64,000 nt of DNA from Dromiciops gliroides (Eukaryota > Chordata > Mammalia > Microbiotheria > Microbiotheriidae): positions 1,313,001-1,377,000 of the forward strand of contig NC_057866.1 in NCBI RefSeq assembly GCF_019393635.1. The letters are read 5' to 3'. Below the pieces are notes generated by a model that worked only from the letters and a program-made list of their open reading frames with translations, was not told where the DNA came from and made no database searches. Of this stretch, positions 1-11,782 are shown piece by piece (the stretch's first letter is position 1; each line of letters opens with the position of its first letter). A program made the translations under genes and the position numbers.

Positions 1-447
1 CTGCCACTCAAGCCTACTTCCTGGTTCTCAGCAGGGATGAAAAACCCAAGTTCCACCTCAGCACCAGCAGAGACCCCTGTAATCTCCCCCTTGCCCAGGG
101 CTCAGCCCTCTCACCAGATTGTGAGCTTAGTTCCAAATGACACTGGTGCTACAGCTGATTCAGAGGCTCTGTGGGGGGGTTTCTTTCCCTGGCTCAGCCT
201 GCCTGGGCCTGGATCTGTGTCAGTGACCATAAGGTTGGGCTCCACTCCTGTCTCAGCACAGCAGCTCTCTCCTGCTGACCTTCTAAGCCGTCTTTGGCTG
301 GAAAATGATCTCAGCCATTCTTTTGTGGGTTTTGCTGCTCCAGGAATTGTCCTATGGCATTATTTGGAGGTTTTTTGGAGTAATCGTGTCGTGAGATCTG
401 AGACCTTACTGCCTCTTCTCTATGATTTTGGCTCTGCCTCCAGAATC
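1..447 (-). mobile_element. LINE-1/HAL1-type 5' UTR fragment, antisense, cut by window edge
   Basis: This stretch aligns along its length with 13,280-13,730, which is the 5' region of the HAL1-like element in this window. Read on the minus strand, its right end starts in a run resembling the usual L1 start, with a GGAGCCAAAATCATAGAG-like motif. It continues off the left edge of the window. The 140-codon plus-strand open frame (37-459) lies wholly inside the repeat and is not a host gene. Family assignment is by internal comparison only. Confidence 0.7.
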
Positions 448-1087
448 TTTGATAGATGAATAGCACAACCCACCAGGGCTGGGAGTGGGGAATATAGGTT
501 TGGCCACCAATGAGCATGTTCTCCTTCCTTTGGTGCTGGTAGTGACCAACAGAAGAGGCAGTGACGTGATCAGGAGCACCTACTTGAAGAGGGATGGGGG
601 AGAAATTCTGGGAGAAACAGAGAAAAAGTGAGTGACAGAAACAGATGCTCCAAAGTCTAGATACAAAAATGTTACGAGACAGACAAAGAGAGTAGCAGAG
701 GCAAAGAAATGGTGTCCCAGACAGAAGACACAGTCTGGCCCCTATAGGGACGGTGGGAGAGACTAAGAGACTGAGGCCTTACAAGTAGATAGAGGTCAAC
801 ATTCAAAGGCTCTCTCCAGGACACCGAGCTGGAGAGATGTCTCTCAGAGAAGGTCTGGTCCAGAGAAGGCCTCTTCTTCTGTCTCTTTACAATAATGTCA
901 TGCAGAAGTTTAACCCATGTAAATCATCTGCTGGAATCAGGAGGCCCGAAGAACCTAAGAACACTATCACCAACAAACACATGAACTGCTTTCTAACCAG
1001 AAAGACATGGCAGCGAGAACAAGCCGGGCTTTAGACTCATTAACCTCGTAGAGAAGGGAGGTGGGGTGTGCGAGCACAACCACCTCA
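448..1087. other. Intergenic, no recognised feature
   Basis: Unique-looking or highly decayed sequence. I see no open frame with protein-like composition, no splice structure and no recognisable repeat. Confidence 0.5.
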
Positions 1088-1530
1088 GAAATAAACATTT
1101 GTACTCGGAGTTCTGAGTTCCAAATTCTGTCCCTCCTTTCCTCCCTCCCCTCGTCCTTCCCTGAGGTGATAAGCAACCAGATAGAGGTTATACATGTGCA
1201 ATCATGGAAAACACGGCCATATTAATAATTTCATATAAGAAAATAAATGTAAGAGAAAGAAATTGTAAAAGATTGGAAAAAATTTTAAAAAGAAAGACAA
1301 AAATGAAAGTGAGAAATAGGATGCTTCAGTCTGTGTTCAATCAATATCAGTCCTTTCTTTGGAGGTGGATGGGATGTTTCCTCAATAACCCTTTGGAATT
1401 TTCTTGATCGTTGTATTGCTGAGAATAGTTAAGTCACAGTTCTTCATCAAACAATATTGTTGTCTCTATGCACAACATTCTCCTGGTTCTGCTCACTTCA
1501 CTACACATCAGTTGTATGATCAGTCTTTGA
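1088..1530 (-). mobile_element. LINE-1 3' UTR fragment, antisense
   Basis: Begins with the antisense L1 tail seen repeatedly in this window: AATAAACATTT, a 'gagttccaaattctgtccctcc' type segment and a CCCTCC-rich pyrimidine tract. It continues with the same 3' UTR text as 6,836-7,615 and 33,838-35,690. Only 3' UTR is retained, so the copy is strongly 5'-truncated. Confidence 0.75.
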
Positions 1531-1640
1531 AAAGCTTGGTGGGAAACCCAAACAAAGTCACCCCAAGGACATTGACAGATAAGCAAGATTCCTTGGAAGA
1601 TGTAACAAAAGACTGCTGTATTATTACTATACAGATAGAC

Positions 1641-1947
1641 TTTTGTTCTTGTCTGTTCCTTTGATCTTGAAGAGGACCGTGACATTGGGGTTATGTCATA
1701 ACTTGCAGTGAATTGGATTCAAGTGAGGGAGGGCTGTGGAAGGTCACTAACCTCACTCTCTTTCAGAGCCATCTGGGTCCAGTGGCAAAATATATATCAA
1801 GATGGCTGGAGATGGCCCCAGATGTTTAAGGCAATTGGGATTAAGTGACTTGCCCAGGGTCACACAGCTAGTAAATGTCTGAAGTGAGATTTGAACTTAG
1901 GTCCTCCCTGAGCCAGGGATCTATCCACTGTGCTACCTAGCTGCCCC
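1641..1947 (-). mobile_element. Long composite marsupial SINE, antisense
   Basis: About 300 bp. The right half is the standard SINE core, antisense: 'aagtgacttgcccagggtca', 'cacagctagtaa' and 'ctacctagctgcccc'. The left half is an extra segment of about 170 bp, including 'ccatctgggtccagtggcaa'. The same two-part structure recurs at 19,128-19,419, so it is a family and not a chance junction. Confidence 0.75.
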
Positions 1948-3031
1948 ATCCAGGTAGGTATAATGCAAGGAGATGTGTATATGTGCCAGAAGTGGTCACC
2001 ACTGTCATAGAGGAGATTCAGTGCAAAATCTACATTGAAAAGGGTTTCCTTGTGATTGGTGAGGTCCTCCAGATATGGCTGTTTGTTATTGGTCACAGCA
2101 TGCTCCACAACCCTTGCAGAGACTTCTAGAAGAGAGCTTGGCCTGACCAGACACATAGGAGACGACCAATGATAAAGAATGGTCATTGTCCACTCACTGA
2201 TACACTGTTAGAGGGACAAGATATGGAGCCCATTAATTGATGAATATATACACATACAAATATGCACAAACACATGTCACACGTGTATAGACATACCATA
2301 CATACATGTATACACACATGTTAACAATGCCACATGTGTTTAAAATAATTACTATTGCTATAGATATTGGTTTTGGATCAACATATTATTATTTTATTAA
2401 TATTTTATCAGTAAAGGATTGACCACATGTCTTCCTAACTTCTCATGGTCTCAGGTCACATGGTAGAGTAAGCAGGGAGAGAGCTTCTGCATGTCAGCTA
2501 TCATGAACAGGAGAAAAGCCCCAAAAGATCCATGTAGAGAGATAGCATGTGGTCTTAAGGAGACTCGAGAGCTCAGAAGACCTAGAAGACCCAGAAGATG
2601 CTGAAGACAAGACCCCTTGGCATCTTCCAAGTGTTTTTCTCCTCTTTTGATAGATCAGATACATTGATCAAAGCTAATTGGTTAGTATCATTCAATTCCA
2701 TTGGTTCACATGACTTGAAGGTGGTTTACATTAAAATGAACTCTAGAGATGACATCAGGGAAAAGAATGACCCTCACTGGAGTTTCTCAAGGCAAGGCCC
2801 ATTATCTAGGTGTGGTTTGATACCTTCACTACCAGACAAAAGAATATATCTCCATTCCTTTTGTTCCCAAGGGTTTGTCCCAGATAAGATTTGATAAAGT
2901 TTCTTTAGGAGAACTGGACTTTCTGGCTTGGGTGGGGGTGGGGGGGGGAGGGGAAAAGCACAGAGAAACTAATCTCTGGGTCCCCCACGAAATCCATTAT
3001 TAATAATTATTTTCTCACACAGGATATTAGG
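1948..3031. other. Intergenic, AT-rich, no gene seen
   Basis: Contains a degenerate run of ACACATAC-type dinucleotides near 2,250-2,335 and a poly-G tract near 2,930-2,950. No gene or clear repeat was recognised. Confidence 0.5.
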
Positions 3032-3452
3032 AGACAACCTATTTTCCAGAGTTAAAGCCCAGGAATCAAGCTATGCCTTGAGCCCGGCATAACAACAATC
3101 CTCTGTGCTTCCCTTCTGGAATTGATAGTCTCTGGGCTTGGGCAAGCACCAACAAGCCCAGACATGAAGCCCTGCTATGAACAGACTTTTTGTCACTGGA
3201 CAACCTTGCCTCATTGGCACTGTTATGCCTCACTATTGTTGCTACACTACAGGGTTGTACTCTTTGTCTAGCCACAATATAGAAATCAAGGTTTGGCCAC
3301 ACTAAAGGGGCCCTGGCACATGTGTCTGATTCCCCTCCTTGCCTGCAAGCCATTTCCCTCACTTTGGAATCAAACTTCTGTTTGAGTCCTGACTGTCCTG
3401 TCTCCAGCCTGCTCTGTTTGGCAGGTTAGAGGCTGGGTGGGTGCAGTCGACA
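3032..3452 (+). repeat. Retroviral LTR, left copy
   Basis: Aligns end to end with 8,920-9,355 with scattered substitutions and small indels. It ends in CA at 3,451-3,452. The left terminus has lost the TG and is set by alignment. A TATA-like AATATAGAAAT lies near 3,277. This is an old endogenous retrovirus LTR. Family cannot be assigned without a library. Gammaretrovirus-like organisation is suggested by the polypurine tract beside the partner LTR. Confidence 0.75.
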
Positions 3453-4439
3453 TTCATTGGCAGGAGTAGTGAGACTGGATAGGGGACTGGGCCATGGGAC
3501 TCTCTGGTACCAGGAGGAATGGACTAGGCATCCCCAGATATTTATTTTTTCTGATAATTGTGCTCGTTGTTAAACTTGTTTGCATTTGTTTGTATCTATC
3601 TTGTCATTTGGTCTGTGTGTCTTTGTAAAATGTAAAATGTCTGTGTAGATTCTGTTACCTTGAAAGATTGAAAATGCACCCAGCCAGAAAAACTTCTGAG
3701 GGCTGTGGCTAAAGAGTTTAGAACTCTGGGAAAGATGAAGGAACTTTCTTACTTTAGATGACTGTCTTGGTAAGCAGGGCTAACTCCTACTTTAGGCTTT
3801 CTGGGGGAGATTAGGTTATAAGAAAAGAGAAAAAGAAAAAAAATACACAAACCCTTCAACACACTTTCCCCCCTTGTCATATTCAGCTGAAATTACAGAA
3901 ATAAAGTCAGGTAATCAAAGTTGTAGAACTGCTAAAACATCTTGGTAGATTTAATATTTTTAAGATTTAAGGGCAGAACTCCTGAGACTGGGTAATTCCA
4001 GGAAGTCACTCCCTTCTGAAATAACTTAGGAAATTTTTGGGTACCATTCTGTAGAATTTGCTTTAAGGAAAAATAAGAATTAAATTCTAAAAGTTTTAAA
4101 AGTAAATGGCAAGATTAATAGCTTCATTGTTCTAGGGAAGTGAAGGAAGGCAGCTACTTTGGAAATAATCCCAGAGTGAAGAAAGATAAAAAAAAATAGG
4201 TAAGAGGTTTGCATTTTATAGCAAGCAACCTTTTATTAACTCTGCATTGACATTTCTGACCATGAAAGGAGAAAAGACTGCTTAAATCAAAGATCTCTTG
4301 TCAGAGACCCTCTCCCTCTCTCTTTTAAGCCCTCTCATCTCAGATCAGATTCCCAAATACATGTATTGAAAAAAATGCTGGAAAAATGTTCATCCTGAGT
4401 CCAGGCTCAGCACTGTGTTATCTAGTTGCCCTCCCTCCA

Positions 4440-4660
4440 CTCCCACACTGAATTACATTCCAGTTGCAGAAATTTATTAGCTGTGTAATCTTAAGCAAGT
4501 TATCTTATCTCTGTTTGCTCCAGTTTCTTGATTTGTAAAGAGAAAAATAATAATGGTACCCACCTCCCAGGGTTGTTGTGAGATCAAAATAATATAATGA
4601 TTGTAAAGTGCTTAACACAGTTACTGGCATGTGATAAGCACTATATTAGTATTATTTCTT
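4440..4660 (+). repeat. MIR-type SINE fossil
   Basis: Shows the MIR core order: 'attagctgtgtaatcttaagc', 'tcttgatttgtaaag', then 'cccagggttgttgtgagat' and 'aagtgcttaacacag'. Diverged, so an old copy. Confidence 0.6.
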
Positions 4661-4724
4661 TGATTGAATGTAATTGTTCCAAGCCTGATAACTCTAAAAT
4701 GGGGGGGGGGCGGGGTTTGTGTGT

Positions 4725-4869
4725 GTTTTTTTTAGTGAGGCAATTGGGGTTAAGTGACTTGCCCAGGGTCACACAGCTAGTAAGTGTTAAGTGTCTGAGG
4801 CTGGATTTGAACTCAGGTCCTCCTGACTCCAGGGCCGGTGCTCTATCCACTGTGCCACCTAGCTGCTCC
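4725..4869 (-). mobile_element. Marsupial SINE, antisense
   Basis: Full-length antisense copy from a T-run through 'gtgaggcaattggggttaag' to 'ccacctagctgctcc'. A CTAAAAT duplicate lies to the left (4,692-4,698) and directly to the right of the element. The G-run between the left duplicate and the T-run probably belongs to the insertion. Confidence 0.85.
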
Positions 4870-4871
4870 TA

Positions 4872-6835
4872 AAATAGGTTTAAAATGTCAAAGGTAATAA
4901 GATGAATGATTTTTGTATGGGTTAGTTTGGCAAAGGAATGGATGTCATCTGAAGTTTTGCTTCATGTTTTAAAATACATGTTAGTGTTTATGTTATTGTT
5001 GTATTTCTAAATTCCCTTATATTATGACATTTGAAAGACCATTGTAACAGAAATGCAGTTGGACAAAACAACTTTTGATCTGGGTACTGTGCTGCGTGAA
5101 TTGGGTTTATCTCTACCTCCAGCCTCTGTGAAGATTTGACTTTTAAACTGAGAAACAATGAATCCTCCCAGTCTTCCACTTCTCCAGGATGGGAAAAATG
5201 AAGGCATACCTGTCCAAGGATGCACTGGGTTTTCTCTTATATTTTGCTTCAGGGTGCTCCTCTTTCTCCTCTATGGGTTCTCCCCAGAGAACAATTGTCT
5301 GATAAATCTGTGTCCCCTCTCCACTTTCTGACAGAGTGTGTGCCCTTCCCTGCCTTGCCAGGGAAAATTTGTGTGTGTGTGTGTTTGTGTGCAATGACTA
5401 GAGAGAAATGACTACCCCTGGCAGATAAGTTCACGTTTAGTTTGAGGCTTGAAGAAAGGAGATTCTGTTCTTTGGTGATAAGCACTGTTTATCAGGCATT
5501 AGTTTCAAAAAAATAAGGAAAAATTGTGCAATTTCATTTTGGTTTTGTGAGCATACGTCATATTACTGCTTGGTCCTGAAGTGCTTTGCCTATTACCTAT
5601 GGCTGTCTCACTTGTGTTCGGACTGTGTAGGACAGGTTGCTATTGTCATTGCTGATCCTATGAGAACGTGAGACTGGATAATATATGATGTGCAGAATGA
5701 AACGCCATCCAGGGTGGGAAAAAAAATAGATATTTGCAAACTGCTGACTACTTAATGAGGTATATTTTTCATACAACAGATAACAATAATATGTAATAGC
5801 AAATTTGCATTTGAAAGTTTTGGCTATTATGAAAGTATATAGGGGGTTTAAAGATGTAGCTTGAACATATCAGTGATGAAGCCCCAGAATATGGCAGTTT
5901 TCATTTATAAGCAAAGGATAAATGATATGCTAACTGTTAGGGAAACATCAGGAAAGATGGTGAAGCTCTGAGTTGTGGTTAGTGGAATTTTGTTATTTAA
6001 GATAACAATTCCTGGAGCTGTCATTCGATCTTGTGTTGAGGTTTGATTATGGGGACAGTCGTCTTTACTGTCATGAAGCCAATAGTAGAGAATGGCCCGT
6101 GCTGCAGTCTGGGAACTGCTGAAGGGGGATGTCTGTGCCTGGGAAAAGTTTGGGGATGACTTTGGCCTGGCCCAAAGTAGAATCCTCTTGATTCTATTTC
6201 CTCATTGTGCTATTTCCTTTCTGAAAAGGACAATTCCTACTTGGTTAATCCTGAGCCTTGCTTTTAACACCCTGTGACAGCATGATTGACTGTCAGACAT
6301 GACTCATACCCGGAATCAAGCAGAACTAAGGAAATTCCCCGCCCCTCAGTCTTATGATATGACATTGTTATAACTCTGTCCCTCTTTTTCCTTTTCTAGC
6401 AAATTTCTATAGTTTTGAAAACACGATACTAAATCTATTAAGTAATAGATTGATACTGGAACATCTCTGAGTTACTATTATAGGATGTATGAACATCTCA
6501 CAATTTTAGTCTATATTTGGGGTCAAATTATAGTATAGGGATGTTATCCTCCTAAAGGGGAAGTGAGTAGGCAAAGTAATAAGACAAAGATGTGATATAA
6601 AGGTTTTCTAAATAAATGGAATAGGAAATTTTGAGAAAGCAACAGGATTAAAATGTTTCGTCTAAGAATTATATACATGTATATGATTGGCTTCCAAATT
6701 TATCTGTCATGGAAGTTCAGGCTTTGAGTATGTTTTAGTAATAAGTTCTCAAAATTGGATTAGGGATTTATTAATTAAGGATTAATTGGATTTTACACAT
6801 AAATTTTGTTGATGATAAAGAAAGTGAAATTATTT
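4872..6835. other. AT-rich stretch without recognised gene
   Basis: Includes a short GT microsatellite near 5,371-5,392. Open frames are short and lack protein-like composition. It may be part of the decayed retroviral interior, but I see no retroviral motif in it. Confidence 0.45.
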
Positions 6836-7615
6836 ACCCATTAAAAAATAATAAACATTTTTATTTATAGTTTTTGGTTCCAATTTTTATCCCTCATTCC
6901 CTCCCTCCCTCCCCTCCCCCTTCCCTGAGGTGGTAAGCAATCAGATATAGGTTATACATGTATAAGTGTGTAAAACGTTACCATATTAATCATTTTGTAC
7001 AAGAAAACTTGGATAAGAGAAAAAATGAAAGAAAGTGAAAAATAGCATGCTTCAGTCTGTGTTCTATCAAGATCAGTTCTTTCTTTGGAGGTGGATAGTA
7101 TGTTTCATCAATAGTCCTTTAGGATTCTCTTGGATCATTGTATTTTTTGAGAATAGTTAAGTCTTTCACAGTTCTTCATCCAACAATATGCTCTTACTGT
7201 GCACAATGGTTTATTTGGTTATACTCACTTCACTATATATCAGTTCATACAAGTCTTTCTGAAATCATCCTGCTTGTCATTTCTTACAGCACAATAATAT
7301 TTCATCACCACCATATACCACAGTTTGTTTAGTCAGTCATTCCCCACTTGAAGGGCATTCCTTTGACTTCCAATATTTAGCCACCACAAAAAAATATGCT
7401 ATAAATATTTGTGTACAAATAGGTCCCTTTTTGCTTTTTGTATGTCTTTGGGATACAGACCTAGTAGTGGTATTGCTGGGTCAAAGGGTCTGCACAGTTG
7501 TATAGCCCTTTGGACAGAGTTCCAAAGTGCTCTCCAGAATGGTTGGATAAGTCCACATCTCCACCCATAGTGAGTTCCTCATTTTATAGTTGAACCCTCA
7601 TAAGTTTTTTGTTTT
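6836..7615 (-). mobile_element. LINE-1 3' end, antisense, 5'-truncated
   Basis: Antisense L1: AATAAACATTTTTATTTATAG tail, CCCTCC pyrimidine tract, 3' UTR, then text matching the end of ORF2 ('ctttgggatacagacctag', 'attgctgggtcaaagggtct'). Colinear with the left part of 33,838-35,690. Confidence 0.85.
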
Positions 7616-7696
7616 TTTAAAAATTTTACATCAGGTACAGGATTTAGGGAAGGAAAGAAACAGCAAGTGGTACATAAACAAATTATCTGAAGTTTC

Positions 7697-7858
7697 TTTT
7701 CTTTTCTTTTTTTTTTTTTTTAAGGGAGGCAATGGGGGTTAAGTGACTTGCCCAGGGTCACATAGCTAGTAAGTGTTAAGTGTCTGAAGTCGGATTTGAA
7801 CTCAGGTACTCCTGACTCCAGGGCCAGTGCTCTATCCACTGCACCACCTAGCGGCCCC
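7697..7858 (-). mobile_element. Marsupial SINE with 15-bp target-site duplication, antisense
   Basis: The element is flanked by perfect copies of ATTATCTGAAGTTTC at 7,682-7,696 and 7,859-7,873. A T-rich tail lies on the left and the SINE head on the right, so the insertion is antisense. A perfect duplication argues for a relatively recent insertion. Confidence 0.93.
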
Positions 7859-7873
7859 ATTATCTGAAGTTTC

Positions 7874-8906
7874 AAGATGGGAGAATAGAAGTTAGTAAAT
7901 TGTATTAAATCTTGTTACTAGCAGAATTATCAAGGAGCCTCTATGTTTGGAACGAAAGAAACAGAAGCCCCTTTTGAGCTGTCCTAAGAATAAAGCCTAT
8001 TGTCTAAGAAAAGATGTCTGGGCACCGGATTAACGACATGAGACATTTGGGACTCAAGATGTGCTGATTAAGTGGACATTGAGAAAGGGTATCAGGGTAT
8101 AAGGAGACTTGATGTTAGTTACCATTAGTGATAACCGTTGTATTGCTTTGGTCTCTTGTTTTAAGATGTTCATGTTTAAGTTTTCTTGGTTACCTTGGTG
8201 ACATGTAAACTCCCCTTCTCAAAACTAGTCCAACGTGAGTCCTCTTGGTAGTTTTATCTGTAACCTGATGAACTTATGAAAAACCTTATTGTATTGTTTG
8301 AACCTAGTCCCATGTGGCTGGGAAAACGGACCATCTCTATGTGCTATTTAGAGACCTTTAACCAAGGACCGCTGTGAAGCTGACCAGAAACTCAGATCCA
8401 AAGCCTGATGCAAGGAGTTTTCTCATAGTTGTCAATTGTTGTTTCTGAGGCTCCTACCAGGTCCTTCTCACCACTCCCACAGCTGTCAGACTTGTAGGCA
8501 CGGACCCCTGGATCATCTGCAGAAAGCCTCTGCTCCTGAGCAGATGGCCAAACACTCCAGGGACCCCGAGGTTCTCCTAGTATGGCCCCAGAAGCGGCCG
8601 ACACCCAGAGGAGACAGCTGTCCCAAGATTCCAGACGAGGGCTGAGCACTCCATCCTGTTTTTTTCCTCTTCCTTTTCATTATGTTCCTGGCCACCAAGG
8701 CCCTGATTCGAGTGTGAGCTAGTCTCCTTCTACATTCTTGGCCCCCCACTTCTTTTCCATTTGTAAGCAAATAATGTCTAGATAACACTTATTCAACTTA
8801 GCATCTTGTCCTGGCCCAACTGGACTGTTGTGGCATCTTGGCTTCTCCCTGCATCTCCTTTATTGGCCAGAAGGGCAGGGGTTGTTTCAAACCCCCTCCC
8901 TTTGTC
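7874..8906. other. Unassigned sequence left of the right-hand LTR
   Basis: No recognisable host gene. If the two LTRs belong together this would be the 3' interior of the provirus, but I could not see envelope-type coding motifs in any frame. Confidence 0.4.
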
Positions 8907-8919
8907 CAAAAGGGGGAAA
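8907..8919 (+). other. Polypurine tract next to LTR
   Basis: CAAAAGGGGGAAA lies immediately upstream of the TG start of the right LTR, the expected place for the plus-strand primer of reverse transcription. Confidence 0.65.
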
Positions 8920-9355
8920 TGCCAGGATGTTTTCCAGAGCTAAGGCTCAGCAAGCGAGCTGTGCCCTGAGCTTGGCATAATAATAATCCTCTGTGCTTCC
9001 CTTCTGGAACTGATGATCTCTGGGCTTAGGCAAGCACCAAGAAGCCCAGATGTGAAGCCCTGCTATGAACAGACTTTTTGCCACTGGACAACCTTGCCTC
9101 ATTGGCACTGTTATGCCTCATTACTGTCGCTACACTACACTGTTGGACTATTTGTCTAGCCACAATATATAAATCAAGGTTTGGCCAAACTAAAGTGGGG
9201 CCCTGGCACATGTGTCTGATTCCTCTCCTTGCCTCCAAGCCATTTCTCTCACTTTGAAATTAAACTTCTGTTTGAATCCCGCCTCTCCTGTCTCTAGCTT
9301 GCTCTCTTTGGCTCTGGCCATCCACAGGTTAGAGGCTGGTTCAGTCCTGTTGACA
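8920..9355 (+). repeat. Retroviral LTR, right copy
   Basis: Starts TG at 8,920 and ends CA at 9,354-9,355. A TATAAA at 9,168-9,173 sits at a typical U3 position. The whole length aligns to 3,032-3,452. Better preserved at the ends than its partner. Confidence 0.8.
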
Positions 9356-9386
9356 ATAATAATAATGATAATAATAGCTAACATTT

Positions 9387-9534
9387 GGGGCAGCTAGGTG
9401 GCACAGTGAATAAAGCACCGGCCTTGGATTCAGAGGACCAGAGTTCAAATCTGGCCTCAAACACTTGACACTTACTAGCTGTGTGACCCTGGGCAAGTCA
9501 CTTAACCCCTCCCCCGCCCCCCCCAAAAGAAAAC
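9387..9534 (+). mobile_element. Marsupial SINE inserted into a MIR
   Basis: Sense copy from GGGGCAGCTAGGTGGCACAG to an A-rich tail. The flanks are AATAGCTAACATTT (9,373-9,386) and AATAGCTAATATTT (9,535-9,548), a 14-bp duplication with one mismatch. The duplicated site is the start of a MIR (AGCTAACATTT), so this is a younger SINE nested in an older one. Confidence 0.92.
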
Positions 9535-9540
9535 AATAGC

Positions 9541-9780
9541 TAATATTTTTGTAGCACTTACTATATGCCAGGCATTGTGCTAAGTGCTTTGTAATTAATA
9601 TCTCATTTGATCATTATTATAACCCTGGGAGGGTAGGTGCTATTATTATCCCCATTTTACAGATGAGGAAACTGAGGCAAACAGGTCAAGTGACTTGCTT
9701 GGAGTCACACAGCTAGTATCTGGGGTCAGATTTGAACACAAGTCTTTCTGAGTTAAGGCTCAGCATCATCTAGTTGCTCC
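9541..9780 (+). repeat. MIR, sense, split by the SINE at 9,387
   Basis: Near full-length MIR: 'acttactatatgccaggcat', 'ttattatccccattttacag', 'atgaggaaactgaggcaaac' and 'gagtcacacagctag'. Its first bases lie at 9,373-9,386, left of the nested SINE. Confidence 0.9.
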
Positions 9781-10004
9781 CTTCTCAATACATATGACAC
9801 ACCGAATACATACTAACAAGGAATTGGGACTAGAATTAAACAGAAGGCAGAGAAGGGTATGGGTAGCTTTTGGGAAAACAAAAGATCCCTTAATGACCTT
9901 CTGCATTCTGGGTGGGTGGGTGGGGGTCACCTGGCTGTGAGAAATGGGACATGGGAGTCTCTGAAGAATCAAAAATGAATGAAGTCACCTGGGGGCATCC
10001 AAGA

Positions 10005-10120
10005 AGCATGGATTAAGTTCCATCCTTGTGCTGGGGACTGGGCCAGGCAGGCACCACAGAGATCCAGATACAAGGTATGAGACCATCCCTACTCTCAAGT
10101 CACTTATGTGCTAATGGAGG
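10005..10120 (+). repeat. Old L2-like non-LTR fragment
   Basis: Contains a 'gtgctggggactgggccagg ... gagatccagatacaagg' pattern that resembles the diverged element at 51,762-51,905. Low-confidence family call. Confidence 0.4.
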
Positions 10121-10474
10121 AGCCTTGAGATCTGTGCCCTAGGCATCTGCCATGGAGGACCTGGGAGGAAGTGCCAGAGGGAAGGATGCCCTGCCCAAGT
10201 GACCTGCATGGTCCAAAAGGAAGATGAAGACTGGCCAGGAGAGGTGGGAGGGCTGGGAGAGTTCAGGCTCAGCTTGTGTCCCCTGTCCCCCCAATGCCAA
10301 TGCCTGGCATGGACTAAGTAATTAATAAAATGCCTGTTGACCGTGTTGAACTCAAGGAAGGGTGTGGATAAGAGTGGCCCTGGACAGGCAGGGCATGGAT
10401 GGGCCAGAAGCTGCAGCAATGGAGAGAATGTTGACATCACTGAGATCATGGGTAATTGGCATATATTTGAACAA

Positions 10475-10664
10475 TAGTTCTACTTAGTCCTTTAATAAAG
10501 ATCGTATTTCTTTTTTTTTTTTTACTTCCATCTGTATTCAGACACCATCAGTTCTCTCTCTGTAGATGGATCACATTTTTCTAAAGTCCTTCAGAGTTGT
10601 CTTGGATCATTGATTGCATTGCTGAAAATAACTAAGTCATTCACAGTAGATCATCTTGCAGTAT
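10475..10664 (-). mobile_element. L1/HAL1 3' UTR fragment, antisense
   Basis: Text such as 'ttggatcattg', 'taagtcattcacag' and 'agtattgctgtta' matches the 3' UTR segment inside 10,855-10,985. It is a second, partial copy next to the HAL1-like element. Confidence 0.6.
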
Positions 10665-11423
10665 TGCTGTTATTTTATTTTATTTTAATTAGCAACAAAC
10701 ATTTATTTTATTTTCCATTTACATGTAAAGGTAGTTTTCAACATTCATTTTCAAAAGATTTAGAGTTCCAAATTTTTCTTCCTCTCTCCCTCCCTTTCCT
10801 CCCCCCTCCACAAGATTGCAATCAGGTTATATATGTACAATCCACAAGTGTTATTTTTATCAGTTCTTTCTATAGGGGTGCATAGTAAGCTTCCTCATTA
10901 GTTCCTAGGGATTGTCTTGGATCATTGTACTGCTGAGAGTAGTTAAGTCATTCACAATTGCTCAATGAACAATACTGCTGTCACTATGCACAATGTCCTC
11001 CCAGCTCTGCTCACTTCACTATACATCGATGTTCATTAGTCTTTCCAGGTTTTTCAGGGATCATTCTATTTGTCATTTCTTGTAGCACAAGACCATTCCA
11101 CTACAATCATATGGCACAGCTTTTCCCTTCATTCCTCAATTGATGGATATTCCCTTGATTCTCAATTCTTAGCCTCCACCAAGAGTTGCTATAAATGTTT
11201 TTTTGTACAGTTTCCCCTCCTTTTCTCTTTTTCATGATTACTACTGTTAACTGTTTCCCTTCCAACCTATTCCCTTCCCCATGATAGTTATTCTATTATT
11301 CATCTTCTTTCATCCTATCACTCTTCAAAAGGGATTTGCTTCTATCTGTCCCCTCCCCCACTCTGCCCTTCCTTCTTTTGCCCCTCTCTCTTTATCCCCT
11401 TCCTCTCCTATTTTCCTGCAGGG

Positions 11424-11657
11424 TTAGAGAGATTACTCTACCCAATTGAGTGTGTACATTATTCCCTCCTTGAGTCAATTCTAATGGGATTGAGGTCTTT
11501 GAGCCAATTCTGATGAGTGTTAGGCTCATTTACTGCCCAGATTAAATAGATTACTCCACCCAGTTGGGTGTGTCTGTTAGTCCCTCCTTCAGGCAGCTCT
11601 GATAAGTTTAAGGTCTTTGAGCCTTTTCTGATGAGTGTAAAATTCATTTACTGCCCT
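11424..11657 (-). repeat. Tandem duplication of about 117 bp in the half-LINE 3' region
   Basis: Two adjacent diverged copies (about 11,424-11,539 and 11,540-11,657) share AGATTACTC, CACCCAGTTGGGTGTG-like, TCCCTCCTT, GGTCTTTGAGCC, TCTGATGAGTGT and ATTTACTGCCC in the same order. Confidence 0.8.
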
Positions 11658-11782
11658 GCTCCTCTCCTATCTCTTCCCCCACTCCATAAGCCCCTTCCTG
11701 CTTTTTTTTATGTAGGACTTCACCTCTGCCCCTCCCCCTCCCCCAGTGAATTCCCTTCACTCCTCAATTTAACCCTAAAGAT

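Larger units (their letters stand above)
3453..8919 (+). mobile_element. Possible decayed endogenous retrovirus interior
   Basis: This sequence lies between two same-strand LTR copies. The first 400 bases, with GTTTGT/TGTCTGTGT-rich text near 3,560-3,640, resemble a retroviral leader. The last bases (8,907-8,919) form a purine tract directly before the right LTR. No gag, pol or env frame survives, and L1 and SINE insertions interrupt it. The flanks outside the two LTRs show no shared short duplication, so a single provirus is an inference. Two separate LTRs is the alternative. Confidence 0.4.
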
